Shown: positions 11,267 through 21,429 of the stretch, piece by piece
Layout of the letters: every line of letters starts with the position of its first letter
Position numbering within the stretch: the stretch's first letter is position 1
Assembly (NCBI GenBank): GCA_024803745.1
Contig: JANJXV010000013.1
Span: 36,570,001-36,634,000, forward strand
DNA: 64,000 nt
DNA from: Megascapheus bottae
Taxonomy: Eukaryota; Chordata; Mammalia; Rodentia; Geomyidae
Direction of reading: 5' to 3'
Made by a program: the position numbers and the translations under genes
Notes under the pieces: model-generated
Told to the model about the DNA's origin: nothing
What the model saw: the letters and a program-made list of their open reading frames with translations, nothing else
Database searches by the model: none

Positions 11267-11620
11267 TTTTAGCTTTTCTTTAAATCATCCGAGTAAGTTT
11301 TTGTCTAAACAGAAGAATCTGTATTGGAAAGAGTTCACACACATGTGGTTTCGGTGGTTTGTGGATTCCTTCAAGCTTTGGCTTTTTGATACTTGGCCTG
11401 TCCTGCCTTGGTCTCTGGACTCCTCACATTGCTATGTTTTTTGCTGTTGTGTACTTCTCATGTTCTCCCAACTCCTGCACAAGTACATTCCAGGAAAACG
11501 TATTCTTCTGCTATTATTCTTAGAAAAGAGTCTTTTGGAGAGAGGACATTTTCCCTCCCTATGCTCTCTTAATTAGTCAGGAATAGTTTTCTGGCAACCA
11601 GTGTCTGACAGTCTCTGTCT
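11267..11620. other. Unique sequence
   Basis: No repeat recognised. The open frame at 11301-11576 has no family resemblance. Confidence 0.4.
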
Positions 11621-11622
11621 GC

Positions 11623-11683
<61 letters not shown>

Positions 11684-11694
11684 GTCTATCTATC
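11621..11694. repeat. (TATC)n microsatellite
   Basis: About 16 TATC units with one GTC break near 11683. Highly length-mutable. Confidence 0.97.
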
Positions 11695-11699
11695 TGTAT

Positions 11700-12158
11700 G
11701 TGTCATGGTCGTGGGTGTGTCATATAGCATCTTGGCATGACTGGTGTGAGAAATTACAGGCTTCTGGACAAATGAATAAAAAAGTAGTTAAGATAAAACC
11801 AAGATAAAAGGGGAATTTGACTCTAATTAAGATTAGCCATCTCATTTAATCTAAATTGGATGGGATGGAGATTTTGGGTGATCTCAAGCAATAAACTTTT
11901 AAAAGCTACATGATGAATACTGCCTGAAGACAAGGGAAGGTATAGAAGAAGAAGGAAAAAAGGCTGCAGACAAAGAAAAGAGGAAGGGTTAGAATGTTCT
12001 AGAACCCCACATTCTCCTTCCACTGTCTCCAAGTAGCAGTAGGGGGCTATTTTCAGGCTTCTCACAGGAAGTGAAGGGCTAAGGGGGGGCTTTGAATGTC
12101 TGCTTTGCCCTTTGCTGTGGGGGAGGGGAGAATGGACGGCTTCAAAACCTAAATGATG
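11700..12158. other. Unique sequence
   Basis: Nothing recognised. The minus-strand open frame at 11823-12167 shows no domain. Confidence 0.4.
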
Positions 12159-12159
12159 T

Positions 12160-12250
12160 TTCTGCATCTCAGTTGCCCCAGTTTCTGTAAAAGGGGGGCA
12201 AACAAAAAGATCCCATCTCTTGCAGGATGGTTGTGTAAACTAATAAGTCA
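12160..12250 (+). mobile_element. MIR fragment
   Basis: CATCTCAGTTGCCCCAGTTTCTGTAAAAGGGG..GGATGGTTGTGTAAAC matches the sense MIR second half. Confidence 0.65.
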
Positions 12251-12299
12251 AAACCTGGAGAATCCAAAGAACCTTACAGCTATCTTAATTATGTTTGGA

Positions 12300-12440
12300 C
12301 CTCTCACATAAAATCCTTACAAACCTTTAACACGGGAGTTACTTGTTACTTACTGCATTTATTTTTCAGATTACTAAGTGAAGCAAGGCAAGTTAAGAAG
12401 TTAAGCCACACAGTTAACTGCGATAAGTAGAGCAAGTATT
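12300..12440 (-). mobile_element. MIR fragment
   Basis: Antisense MIR order: AAATCCTTACAAACC, TTTATTTTTCAGATTACTAAGTGA, AAGTTAAGAAGTTAAGCCACACAG. Confidence 0.65.
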
Positions 12441-12559
12441 ATGTACCCCCTTACCTGGGGGTCAACCAGCTGGTCAGGGGCCAGCCCAGAGCTGAACTGA
12501 AGCCTGCTTAGTATTACAATTGCATGGTAGAAGCTAGGGTCCCGTTTGGCCTCTCTACC

Positions 12560-12815
12560 TTGAGCTTGGTGACTCACATCTGTAATCCTAGCTACTCAGG
12601 AAGCTGAGATCTGAGGATCATTATATGAAGCCAGCCTGGGGAAGGAAAGTCCACAAGACCCTTATCTCCAATTAACCATCAAAGATCTGGAAAGTAGAGC
12701 TGTGGCTAAAGTGGTTTGAATACCAGCCATGAGGGAAAAAAGAAAAAAAAAAGGAAAAATAAAAGCCAAGTGAGAGTAAGAGATTCTGAGTTCAAGTTCT
12801 AGTACTGGCACTAAA
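12560..12815 (+). mobile_element. B1-like/Geo composite SINE with internal A-rich expansion
   Basis: Sense copy with GGTGACTCACATCTGTAATCC, AGCTACTCAGGAAGCTGAG, CTCCAATTAACCATC. The middle of the Geo part carries an AAAAGAAAAAAAAAAGG-type expansion at 12735-12762, lengthening the element. Confidence 0.9.
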
Positions 12816-13328
12816 GGCAAGCACTCACGCAAAAAGAAGACACTAGGAGACTCACTATATACATATGTCATGGAATCATTTGACCAGAAGGAGGTGTTGT
12901 CTAATGTGACTGGAGGAACCCACCAGCTTTTTTACAAGATAAAACAGGCTCACCTCTCTCCTGCTTTTCATAGGACCACCCCTAGGTGAATACACCTCCC
13001 CTCCAACCTGCCACCTTTGCCACTAGCTCAAGATGCAGCATAAGTGGAAGAAAAAAGTGAAGTAAAAACACAAGTTTTGGTCAATCCTAGGTGGTGCCAT
13101 TGGGGAGGGCTGCTGTCTGGGGGAAGGACACAAGCTTGCAATTCAGTCTCTTTAGACAATCATCATGGGTGAGATCACATGTTTTCTATGTTCTACTGGC
13201 TCAAATAGTTAAGGACACAAGGTTTTCCACTCATACCTGACACCTGGGAGACACTGTGGGAAGCATTGACATCTCAGGATTCAGTTTCCTCATATGTGAG
13301 GCACGAGCTATGGCTCCTGACTCATGGC
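12816..13328. other. Unique sequence
   Basis: No clear repeat, apart from a possible short MIR remnant around 13250-13305 (GGATTCAGTTTCCTCATATGTG). Confidence 0.4.
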
Positions 13329-13329
13329 A

Positions 13330-13540
13330 CTTTTTTTTTTGGTACCAATCCTACAGCTTGAACTCTAGTTCTAGGTGCTGTCCCTGAACTCAAGGCTAGC
13401 ACTCTACCTCTTGAGCCACAGCTCTACTTCTGGCTTTTTAGTGGTTACTTGGAGATAAGAATCTCAGGGACTCCCTAGCCTAGACTAGCTCTGATCTCAG
13501 CCTCCTGAGTAGCTAGGGTTATAGGTGTATCACCATCCAG
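13330..13540 (-). mobile_element. B1-like/Geo composite SINE
   Basis: Antisense copy with a TTTTTTTTTT tail at 13331, CTCTACCTCTTGAGCCACAG, ACTTGGAGATAAGAATCTCA, CAGCCTCCTGAGTAGCTAGG. Confidence 0.92.
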
Positions 13541-13677
13541 GGTGGCAGTACATTTGAATAAATGACAGCTTTTGGATGGGGGAAGGTGGGAGACACAGGG
13601 ATTGTATTAGACCCCCCCTCAATCTTTGATCATCACCCAGGCAGTTGGAATGAATAATCCTAGCAGCTGGGCATCTC

Positions 13678-13880
13678 CTGGGTGCCAGGAACTGTCTAGG
13701 CATGCTCATGTATTAAGTCATTTGATTCTTATATTGCAGCTCTGAGGTAGTGGCATTATCACCACCTAAAATTTACCCATAGGGAAATACAGGCAGAGAG
13801 AGCTTTAGTAACTTGCTCAGTATCCCATAGCTAGAAGAACAGAATGCAGTATTTGACTATAGGGTGCATAGCCACAACCA
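13678..13880 (-). mobile_element. MIR, long fragment
   Basis: Almost the whole antisense MIR is readable: GGTGCCAGGAACTGTCTAGG, TATTAAGTCATTTGATTCTTAT, CTGAGGTAGTGGCATTATCA, AGTAACTTGCTCAGTATCCC. It is one of the best-preserved MIR copies here. Confidence 0.88.
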
Positions 13881-13984
13881 CTAACTTCTAATATCATTTG
13901 GTACTTTGCAGGGAGACATGAATGAAAGACATGGCTTTCTTAGGTATCTCAGGTTGCTAGAAAGCATCATTTTGTCTCTTTCTT

Positions 13985-14335
13985 TTTAGTGGTACCAGAG
14001 ATCAAATGCAGGGCTTACTCTACTACCTGAGCCATACCTCCAGTCTCTTCCTGCATTGGTCAATTTTGAGGTAGGGTCTTGCTTTGTGCCAGGGCTCACT
14101 TGGCCTTTGATCTTCTGACTTGTGCTTTCCATGTCACTGGGGATGATATATGCTACTGTGTCCAGCCATCTTGCTTTTCTGGAAGCTGGGGGAAAAGGTA
14201 TGTACCACCAAGCCCAGCCATTGGTTGAGATGGAGTCTTGAAAGCATTTTTATGCTTAGGCTAGCCCTAAACTAAGTTTCCCAATCTCCACCTCTCAAGT
14301 GGCTAAAATTACGGGCTTGAACAACTCCACCCAAT
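13985..14335 (-). mobile_element. Older tRNA/B1 composite SINE remnants
   Basis: GTGGTACCAGAGATCAAATGC plus CTACCTGAGCCATACCTCC is tRNA-like. GAGGTAGGGTCTTGCTTTG to CTACTGTGTCCAGCC is B1-like. A second B1-like piece lies at 14225-14335 (GAGATGGAGTCTTG..CTCAAGTGGCTAAAATTACG). They are more diverged than the B1/Geo copies. Confidence 0.6.
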
Positions 14336-14510
14336 ATGAGCTGTAAAACATTTGTTCTCTGGGATACCAAGCATGGACTTGAGCACAGATAAATGCTTAA
14401 GCAATTCCAGATGGTTGATTGTGTATGCTCATATTTCTTTATCATTATCTTTTTCCATTTTTGCTTTCTCTCCTCTTTGGGCAGCTCCCCTCATCATCCT
14501 CAATGGGCCT

Positions 14511-14600
14511 TTTTTTTTTTTTTTTCCAGAGCTGAGGACCGAACTCAGGGACTTGCACTTGCCAGGCAAGGGCTCTGCCGCTGAGCAAAATCCCCAGTCC
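14511..14600 (-). mobile_element. ID-type SINE monomer
   Basis: Antisense: a run of T (14511-14526), then AGAGCTGAGGACCGAACTCAGG, GCCAGGCAAGGGCTCTGCCGCTGAGC, AAATCCCCAGTCC. This is the classic rodent ID layout with no Geo or B1 partner, and it looks well preserved. Confidence 0.85.
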
Positions 14601-14890
14601 TTCAACTTGCTTTTTTAACTATTCCTATGGTCCATGCTACTGGCCAGGAGCCCTAATTTAAATTGAAAGAGCAAGTGGGGTACCCACTGTCCCTCAAATC
14701 ACCCTTCTTTGTCTCTTGGCTTTATGAATTGATGAGTCTGTAAATTTTCATATCAAAGGAATTCAGAAGATGGAAATAAATGGTTGGCATCAACATCATG
14801 AAAATGGAAAAAAATGTCACAAACAATATTGAAGAATTTGATCTCATTACAGTCATGAAAAGCTACTGATAGCTACAAGTATGGGGGTTT
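14601..14890. other. Unique sequence
   Basis: Nothing recognised. Confidence 0.35.
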
Positions 14891-14891
14891 T

Positions 14892-15118
14892 ATGCTGGTA
14901 TTGGGTCTTGAACTCAGGACCTTGTGCTCTTAGCTTGACTTCTCCTCTCCCCCAACTCATGGTTGGCACTCTACCACCGAAGTCATAAGTCCAGTTTGGC
15001 ATGCTGCTGGTTATCAGAGATAGAGTCTCATGGACTTTTCTTCCCTGGGCTGGCTTAAAACCTCAGCTCTCATCAACTCCTCAGAAGCTAGGACTTTAGG
15101 TATGAGTTATCTGGGTCT
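14892..15118 (-). mobile_element. B1-like/Geo composite SINE
   Basis: Antisense, diverged: TTGGGTCTTGAACTCAGGACC, CTCTACCACCGAAGTCATAAG, GCTGGCTTAAAACCTCAGCTC, AGAAGCTAGGACTTTAGGT. Confidence 0.85.
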
Positions 15119-15306
15119 GTGAAAAGCAGATACAATTGTGGTATTCTATTTCTCTTCTACTTTCCTTCTAGGAGAGACCCTGGAAGTCAGTCTATTACAG
15201 ATCTCTGTGTTTAAGCTCACATGAAAGAACCAGAAGCAATAAGGGATGAACAGGGACACAGCTCTTTCCTCAGAGGAAAGTTTCTTGAGGGAAGAAGTCT
15301 TTTTTT

Positions 15307-15399
15307 CCTTTTAAAATTATTATTGTGAAGGTGATATACAGACTGATTACAGTTACATACGTCAGGTAATGAGTACATTTCTTTTTGGACAATGTCACC
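15307..15399 (-). mobile_element. Old short L1 3' end insertion with aged TSD
   Basis: 93 bp of antisense L1 3' end (TTATTGTGAAGGTGATATACAG..TCAGGTAATGAGTACATTT). Flanks at 15286-15306 and 15400-15420 read TGAGGGAAGAAGTCTTTTTT and TGAGGGAATAATTCTTTTTT, a diverged TSD. Confidence 0.7.
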
Positions 15400-15413
15400 T
15401 GAGGGAATAATTC

Positions 15414-15577
15414 TTTTTTTTTTTTTTGTGGCTCATGGGGCTTGAACTCAGCCTGGGTGCTTTCCCTGAGATCTTCTGCCCTACACCTGAGCCAAGCTCC
15501 ACTTCTCGTTTTCTAGAGGTTAATTGGAGATAAGAGTCTCAGTTCCTTTTGTGCCCAGAAAGGATTTGAACCTTGAA
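15414..15577 (-). mobile_element. Truncated B1-like/Geo SINE
   Basis: Antisense, with its tail at the T-run 15414-15427. The Geo part is present, but the B1-like part stops at GGATTTGAACCTTG, so the 5' end is missing. Confidence 0.85.
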
Positions 15578-15579
15578 GA

Positions 15580-16600
15580 AAAGATTTTCCCTCATTCTTT
15601 CTCTATTAAGTTATAGTCTCCTATCAGGCACAAGGCTTACTTTCTTGGACAGATGCTGAGTGTGACTGTATGTGGAATGGATGACCTTGATTTCCATGCT
15701 GTTGGCTCATGTTGGCACTCATGGTACAACAATCAAGATGTCTGCTGGTGTAGACAGGGCTGTCCCTCCAGCGGTAGCTGCTGAGTTCTGATCATCTTAG
15801 AAATCGTGTCGTGAAGGTGATCCATCAATAGCTAACTGGTAATATGATTTTTGAAAGACGGAATTTTCCTATTAGCAAGCTAACGTTGAACTTTCCAGTT
15901 GACCTTAATGTTCTTTAAACCTGTTTCCTCATCTGTCAAGTGGACATGCTCACACACGCAGTGTGTCGATGTGTGCAGCCACACTTACTTCTATATCCCT
16001 AGACTGATGTCTTTGGTCAAGAGATGAGGGAGGCAAATGCAGTAGCTTATGCCTGCCACCTCAGCCATATGGGAGGTAGAGAGAAGAGGATGACAGTTCC
16101 TAGCCACTTGGGAGGAGGTTGTAGGACAATTATGGTTAAAGGCTGGCGCCACTAAAATAGCTAAGAAAATAACTACAGCAGAAAGGAGAGGGGAGAATTT
16201 ATAATTGTTTCCCTGTAGAACTGTCCTCATCATTTAGCTAAACATTATTTCTAAGATGCTGTTGATTATATTCTTTACTAGGTCTACTGGTTTAAATAAT
16301 GCTCTGTTGGTCTTCAGGGTTGTAGACATTATGTTAAATATCTGCATTTGGTGGATATAATAATAAAAACACAACAGATATAATAAGGCAGCAATATGTA
16401 TATAGATAAGAATATTAAGAGAAAGAGTACCTATATGGTTCTTAGGCCCTTCCAGTTACATGCTAGCCTGAAGGATTACAGGAAAGAGGAGATCAGTAAG
16501 AGCTAGAGTGGTTACAAGGAGTTTCTTATGGGATTTGGTATCCCCACTGAAGAACTGGAGTGACCTGATTAAAAAAAAAGGGTGCTTATTATGGTCCAAG
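15580..16600. other. Mostly unique; small MIR and B1 pieces
   Basis: A short sense MIR remnant lies at 15890-15950 (AAACCTGTTTCCTCATCTGTCA). A B1-like sense piece lies at 16030-16150 (GTAGCTTATGCCTGCCACCTC). The rest is unrecognised. Confidence 0.45.
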
Positions 16601-16604
16601 ATCA

Positions 16605-16790
16605 ACCACTGTGGGAGTTGGGGCTGTTATTATCCCCACTTTACAGAAGAGGAAACCGAGGCACATGCAGCTTCAGTGAATTGCCCAAGGTCATATTCGA
16701 AGCAGCAGAGCAAGGATTCCCTTGAAAGATCACTAGCTTCAGTACCCAGGGTACCGAGCACTGTGCTGTTGGTGTCTGCTGAAAGAGGGG
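16605..16790 (-). mobile_element. MIR, long fragment
   Basis: TTATTATCCCCACTTTACAGAAGAGGAAACCGAGGCAC, GAATTGCCCAAGGTCATATTC, AAGGATTCCCTTGAAAGATC: antisense MIR core, well preserved. Confidence 0.88.
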
Positions 16791-16799
16791 TGGGTGACC

Positions 16800-17215
16800 A
16801 TCTGGAGGTATGAAGCAGGAGGGAGGTAGTGCAGCTAACTTAGACATGTCAACCGCCCCCTCCAGCCCATGCCAGCCTAGGGTAAGTGTTGAATTGTATG
16901 GTGGCTCTGTCAATAAGGGGTCTCAGGCACTGCTGGGATGACTGCTGCTGAACAGGCCTGTCCTTGTTCAGTCAATTAAGACCTCACTATTGAAGAAGCA
17001 TCTAATGTTACCACTCTTCAGAGTAGCCTCACACAGGGCAGGACAGATAGCGAGCTTTGATTCTGATCTTACTCTTGTCTCCTATTTGTGCCATACTGGT
17101 GATTCGTAGGGTCGCTGCTACTTGGTTCTATCAACTCAGAAGTAATGGTTTCTTTATCATGTCTTTATCATCTCCTGCTATTATCCCATGACTCTGTTTA
17201 CCACTATAAAGGTCA
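16800..17215. other. Unique sequence
   Basis: Nothing recognised. Confidence 0.35.
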
Positions 17216-17217
17216 AA

Positions 17218-17354
17218 GGTATAGCTTGGCTTTGGTGGCTCACGCCTGTAATTCTGACTACTGAGGAGACTGAATGCTGAGGATCAGTTGAAGCCAACCT
17301 GGGCAAGAAAGTCTGTGAGACTCTTATCTCTGATTGACCATAAAAATGTTTGGA
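17218..17354 (+). mobile_element. B1-like/Geo SINE, left part of a split copy
   Basis: Sense B1-like half: GCTTTGGTGGCTCACGCCTG, GAAGCCAACCTGGGCAAGAA, CTTATCTCTGATTGACCA. It is interrupted at 17355 by an L1. The remainder resumes at 18048. Confidence 0.93.
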
Positions 17355-17585
17355 ATGATCGTCCAGAAACAAGGGCAGACTAAATCCATTAGCACAGTGA
17401 TGCTCATTGCAGCACTATTCACCATAGCAAAGATATGGAACCAACCCAGAGGCCCCTCAGTTGATGAGTGGATCAACAAGATGTGGTATTTATACACCAT
17501 GGAACTCTATGCTGCTGTCAGAAAGAACGACATCGCCCCATTTGTTAGGAAATGGAAAGACTTAGAAAAAAATCATATTAAGTGA
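17355..17585 (+). pseudogene. L1 ORF2p C-terminal remnant
   Basis: The open frame encodes the last ~76 residues of L1 ORF2p up to its natural stop. It contains IAKIWNQPRGPSVDEWIN, LYAAVRKNDIAPF and the terminal FVRKWKDLEKNHIK. The endonuclease, reverse transcriptase and most of the C-terminal region are absent because of 5' truncation, so it cannot act. Its last 48 residues differ from the copy at 56253 at four positions. The open frame extends upstream to 17334 only by chance, through the SINE. Confidence 0.93.
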
Positions 17586-18047
17586 AGTAAGCCAGACTCA
17601 AAGGAACTTAGGCTCAATGGTTTCCCTCATTTGTCATAATCAGTAGAAACCTTGGGTGCTCCTAGCAGAGACTTACAATAGAGCAAAACCTTGATACATA
17701 AGGCCATATAGTATGACGGTAAATGAAAGGACCTCCAGGATATGGAAACAAAAGCCATATAATGAGTGATTGTTGTCCTTAATGTATTTCTCATCTCTTT
17801 TGCTGTCCCTTGGTTATCTCATATGGTTCCAGCATTTTACCTTGTTATCTGATATATTGTATCTATGTTTTTTTTGTTTATTTGAAGTAGGATAGGGAAG
17901 GGGGGAAAACAAGATGAGGGGCAAGGGTAGGAGGAGGGAAATGGGGACCAAGACATGAGAAAGGGTATCAATGTTTGTGAAATAATGCACTTTCTATCTG
18001 GTGAATATAATGTAACCCTTCTATTAATTACAATAAAAATATATGAA
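17355..18047 (+). mobile_element. Young 5'-truncated L1 inserted in a SINE
   Basis: 693 bp of sense L1: the ORF2 C-terminal end, stop at 17583-17585, and the full 3' UTR to AATAAAAATATATG. A perfect 13-bp TSD, AAAAATGTTTGGA, lies at 17342-17354 and 18048-18060. The 3' UTR has a GGGAAGGGGGG-type purine-rich stretch near 17888-17945. Confidence 0.96.
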
Positions 18048-18178
18048 AAAAATGTTTGGAGTGAAGATGTGAGTCAAGTGACAGAAGCACTAGCCTCGAG
18101 AAAACAAACAAAATCAGCCAAGCAAGAGATCGAGGCCTAGCGTTCAAGCCCCAGTTACCAGCACACACACATTAAAAA
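18048..18178 (+). mobile_element. B1-like/Geo SINE, right part of the split copy
   Basis: Resumes with the duplicated AAAAATGTTTGGA, then the Geo part (TGAGTCAAGTGACAGAAGCACTAGCC, GCGTTCAAGCCCCAG) and a CACACACAC tail. Together with 17218-17354 it forms one ordinary element. Confidence 0.92.
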
Positions 18179-18179
18179 T

Positions 18180-18590
18180 GTTTGAAGGGCTTGAACCCCA
18201 CACTGCCCGTGTCCTCCAATGAGTTCCGTCTAGTCATTCTCTGTTGTAAATATACTATGGCACAAGAGTGTTGGTACTTTGATATTTTATGAAAGTGTTG
18301 AGAGTTCCTAATTTTACACTTTATCATAGCTTGTTTTCACATCCTCACAAGGGAGGGATCAAGGCCCAGAAAGCTTGACATTGGGTTGGGGATGTGGGGG
18401 TCCTCTAGACTCATCTCGATGCTGACTCCTGTGTACTCTGCCAGCTGACTTGATCGTCCTCAAGGTAAGTACCCAGGGTCCACGCTTTTGGATGTTATCT
18501 CTGAGCAATGAGCAAATTCAAGTGAAGCCAAATGCCCCTCAAATTCTAGACATCATTGGCACTCATATTTCTTCTTAGGACACTATGCTT
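18180..18590. other. Unique sequence with a donor-like site at 18465
   Basis: CTCAAGGTAAGTACC at 18459-18473 matches the splice-donor consensus. No matching acceptor-bounded exon with a recognisable product is visible, so I do not call an exon. Confidence 0.35.
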
Positions 18591-18591
18591 T

Positions 18592-18808
18592 CCTGCCTGC
18601 CTGCCTGCCTTCCTTCCTTCCTTCCTTCCTTCCTTCCTTCCTTCCTTCCTTCCTTCCTTCCTTCCTCCCTCTCTCCCTCCCTCCCTCCCTCTCTCCCCCC
18701 TCTGCCCTCTCCCCTCCTTCCCTCTCCCTCTCTCCCTTTCTTCCTCCCTCCTTCCTTTCCTCTCTCTCTCCCTCTCCTCCCTTTCCCTCTCCTTCTCTCA
18801 TCTCTCTC
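18592..18808. repeat. Pyrimidine-rich (CCTG)n/(CCTT)n/(CCCT)n tract
   Basis: (CCTG)n then (CCTT)n to about 18664, followed by irregular CT-rich blocks with rare G and A. It abuts the antisense SINE at 18811-19013, as with the longer tract at 10472. Confidence 0.96.
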
Positions 18809-18810
18809 CA

Positions 18811-19013
18811 GGCCTGGGTGCTGTCCCTGAGCACCTTTTGCTCAAAAGTAGCACCCTACCACTTGAGGCATTACTCCATTCCACTTCTGGGTGTTTGGCA
18901 GTTTATTAGAGATAAGAATCTTTCTTGCCCTGGATATCTTTGAACTCTGATCCTCATATCTCAGCCTCCTAAGTAGCTAGGATTACAGGTGTGAGCCACT
19001 GGCTCTCAGCCTT
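18811..19013 (-). mobile_element. B1-like/Geo composite SINE
   Basis: Antisense: GGCCTGGGTGCTGTCCCTGA, CTACCACTTGAGGCATTAC, TCAGCCTCCTAAGTAGCTAGG, GGTGTGAGCCACTGG. Its 3' tail side is the pyrimidine tract. Confidence 0.93.
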
Positions 19014-19117
19014 GAAGCTATGTTTTAATTCCTTTTCAACAAGAGAAGGCAGATGGGTGGGCTCCACAGTGAAACCTTGTTTTAAACAAAAACAAAGATG
19101 TGTTTAAGTTCAGTGCC

Positions 19118-19173
19118 TTTCATACGTTAATACAGTACTTAATACTACTAAACATGCCTAAGTCTCAGTTTCC
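19118..19173 (+). mobile_element. MIR, left part split by SINEs
   Basis: CCTAAGTCTCAGTTTCC is the sense MIR core. The continuation is at 19613 after two SINEs. Confidence 0.6.
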
Positions 19174-19612
19174 TTTTTTATTTTGTCGGTCATGGGGCTT
19201 GAACTCTGAGCCTGGGCATTGTCTCTGAGCTCTTCAGCTCAAGCCTACCCTTTTAGGCATAGAGCTACTTTCCGTTTTTGTTTTTTTTTTTGGTTAATTG
19301 GAGATAGGAGTCTCACCAACTTTAGTGCACAGGCTGGCTTTGAACGGAGATCCTCAGGTCTCAGCCTCCTGAGATCTAGGATTACAGTCTGATTTTGATA
19401 TTGGGGTTTGAACTGAAGGCTTGGTCTTTTCCTTCAGCTATTTGTTTAGTTGTTCCTCAAAGCTGGCACTCTATGACTTGAGCCACACCTCTACCTTTGG
19501 CTTTTTGATGGTGAATTAGAGGTAAAAGTCTCATGGACTTTCCTGCCTGGGCTGGCTTTGAACCATGATCCTCATATCTCAGCCTCCTGAATAGGTAGGA
19601 TTACAGGTGTGA
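19174..19612 (-). mobile_element. Tandem pair of B1-like/Geo SINEs
   Basis: Two antisense copies lie head to tail, 19174-19388 and 19389-19612, joined at GATTACAG/TCTGATTTTG. The first lacks its B1 5' end. Flanks AAGTCTCAGTTTCC (19160-19173) and AAGTTTCAGTTTTC (19613-19626) look like an aged TSD in a MIR. Confidence 0.85.
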
Positions 19613-19690
19613 AAGTTTCAGTTTTCTAATCAATGAAACAAGGATAATATTAGCTTCTCCCTAGATCATTGGCAATAACACACATGTGTG
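19613..19690 (+). mobile_element. MIR, right part
   Basis: AAGTTTCAGTTTTCTAATC..ATGAAACAAGGATAATATTAGC continues the sense MIR interrupted at 19173. Confidence 0.65.
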
Positions 19691-19827
19691 CATCTGGCAC
19701 ACAGTACATGCCCACCAATCCATCTAATTGTTGTTCAATTTCTTGTTTCACTTATCGAAAGTATGTAAATCTTGGAATTAGATAATTCCTGTATCTGGCC
19801 AGTTATCTTTACTTATTTCTTTGATTC

Positions 19828-20053
19828 TAGTTTTGGGGCTTGAACTCAGGGCCTGGGTGCTGTTCCTGAGCTTTTTTGTTCAAAGCTAGTAATCTACCAC
19901 TTGAGCCCCAGCTCCACTTTCAGCTTTTCTTTGGTAATTAATTGTAGCTAGAAGTCTCATGTACTTTCTTGCTCAGACTGGCTCTGAACCATAAGCCTTA
20001 AGTCTCAATCTTCTGAGTAGCTAGGATTATAAGTGTGAGCCAACCAGTGCCTA
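19828..20053 (-). mobile_element. B1-like/Geo composite SINE
   Basis: Antisense, full length: GGGGCTTGAACTCAGGGCCTG, AATCTACCACTTGAGCCCCAG, GTAGCTAGGATTATAAGTG, CCAACCAGTGCC. Confidence 0.93.
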
Positions 20054-20054
20054 C

Positions 20055-20420
20055 CTCAGTTATCATTAATTAACTTGAATGGCGCAGGACTTTCATAAAA
20101 TAGTCATTATTTCCTCGCTCAATTTTTGTTGTTGTTGCTGGATACCAATGTGCCTTTTGGACAGGCAAAGAAGGTTGAGGAGTTCCAATATATTACAACA
20201 GAGTAGCCAGGAGCTCTGCCACGTGGCCCTAACCATCTTTGCTGACACCTCCTCCAGCTTTGTGCTCAGGTCCTATGGGTGGCAGTTTGCCAAGGATATA
20301 GGAAGAAAACAAGCACTTGGGTTTTCTGATCCTATGCATTCAGGATGCTGTCTATTCAAGCCAGGCTCAAAGCAGAGGGAAGATCTGCACAAGAGAAACT
20401 GAGGTGCGTGAGTGCATGTG
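20055..20420. other. Unique sequence
   Basis: The 107-residue open frame at 20079-20402 shows no motif or domain. Not called as a gene. Confidence 0.4.
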
Positions 20421-20421
20421 T

Positions 20422-21140
<719 letters not shown>

Positions 21141-21178
<38 letters not shown>

Positions 21179-21420
21179 CACACCTACACCCCCCACATGT
21201 ACAGACACCCCCATGTCCCCACACCCGCATACCTCACTGATGGTGCCATAAATGCTCCCACTCCCTCAAAACCCACCCTACATGTAGACACACCTCCTCC
21301 TGTATCCATCCCCCCAAATACTCTGTCCCCCAACCCTGAAACCTATCACACACAGCACAGATTGCTTTCCTCTTCTCCATGCACACATCATACACACAGC
21401 CATCAGATAACCACAGCCCC
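21141..21420. repeat. (CA)n and C/A-rich low-complexity DNA
   Basis: A pure CA array at 21141-21176 degrades into about 240 bp of CACC/CCCACA-rich sequence with very few G. Confidence 0.9.
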
Positions 21421-21429
21421 CTTAGGAAG

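Noticed and set aside
18556..18909. 117-residue plus frame and overlapping frames
   Set aside because: CCTT/CCCT tract plus SINE sequence, no gene.
20079..20402. 107-residue frame in unique DNA
   Set aside because: No motif, composition or codon pattern pointing to a real protein.
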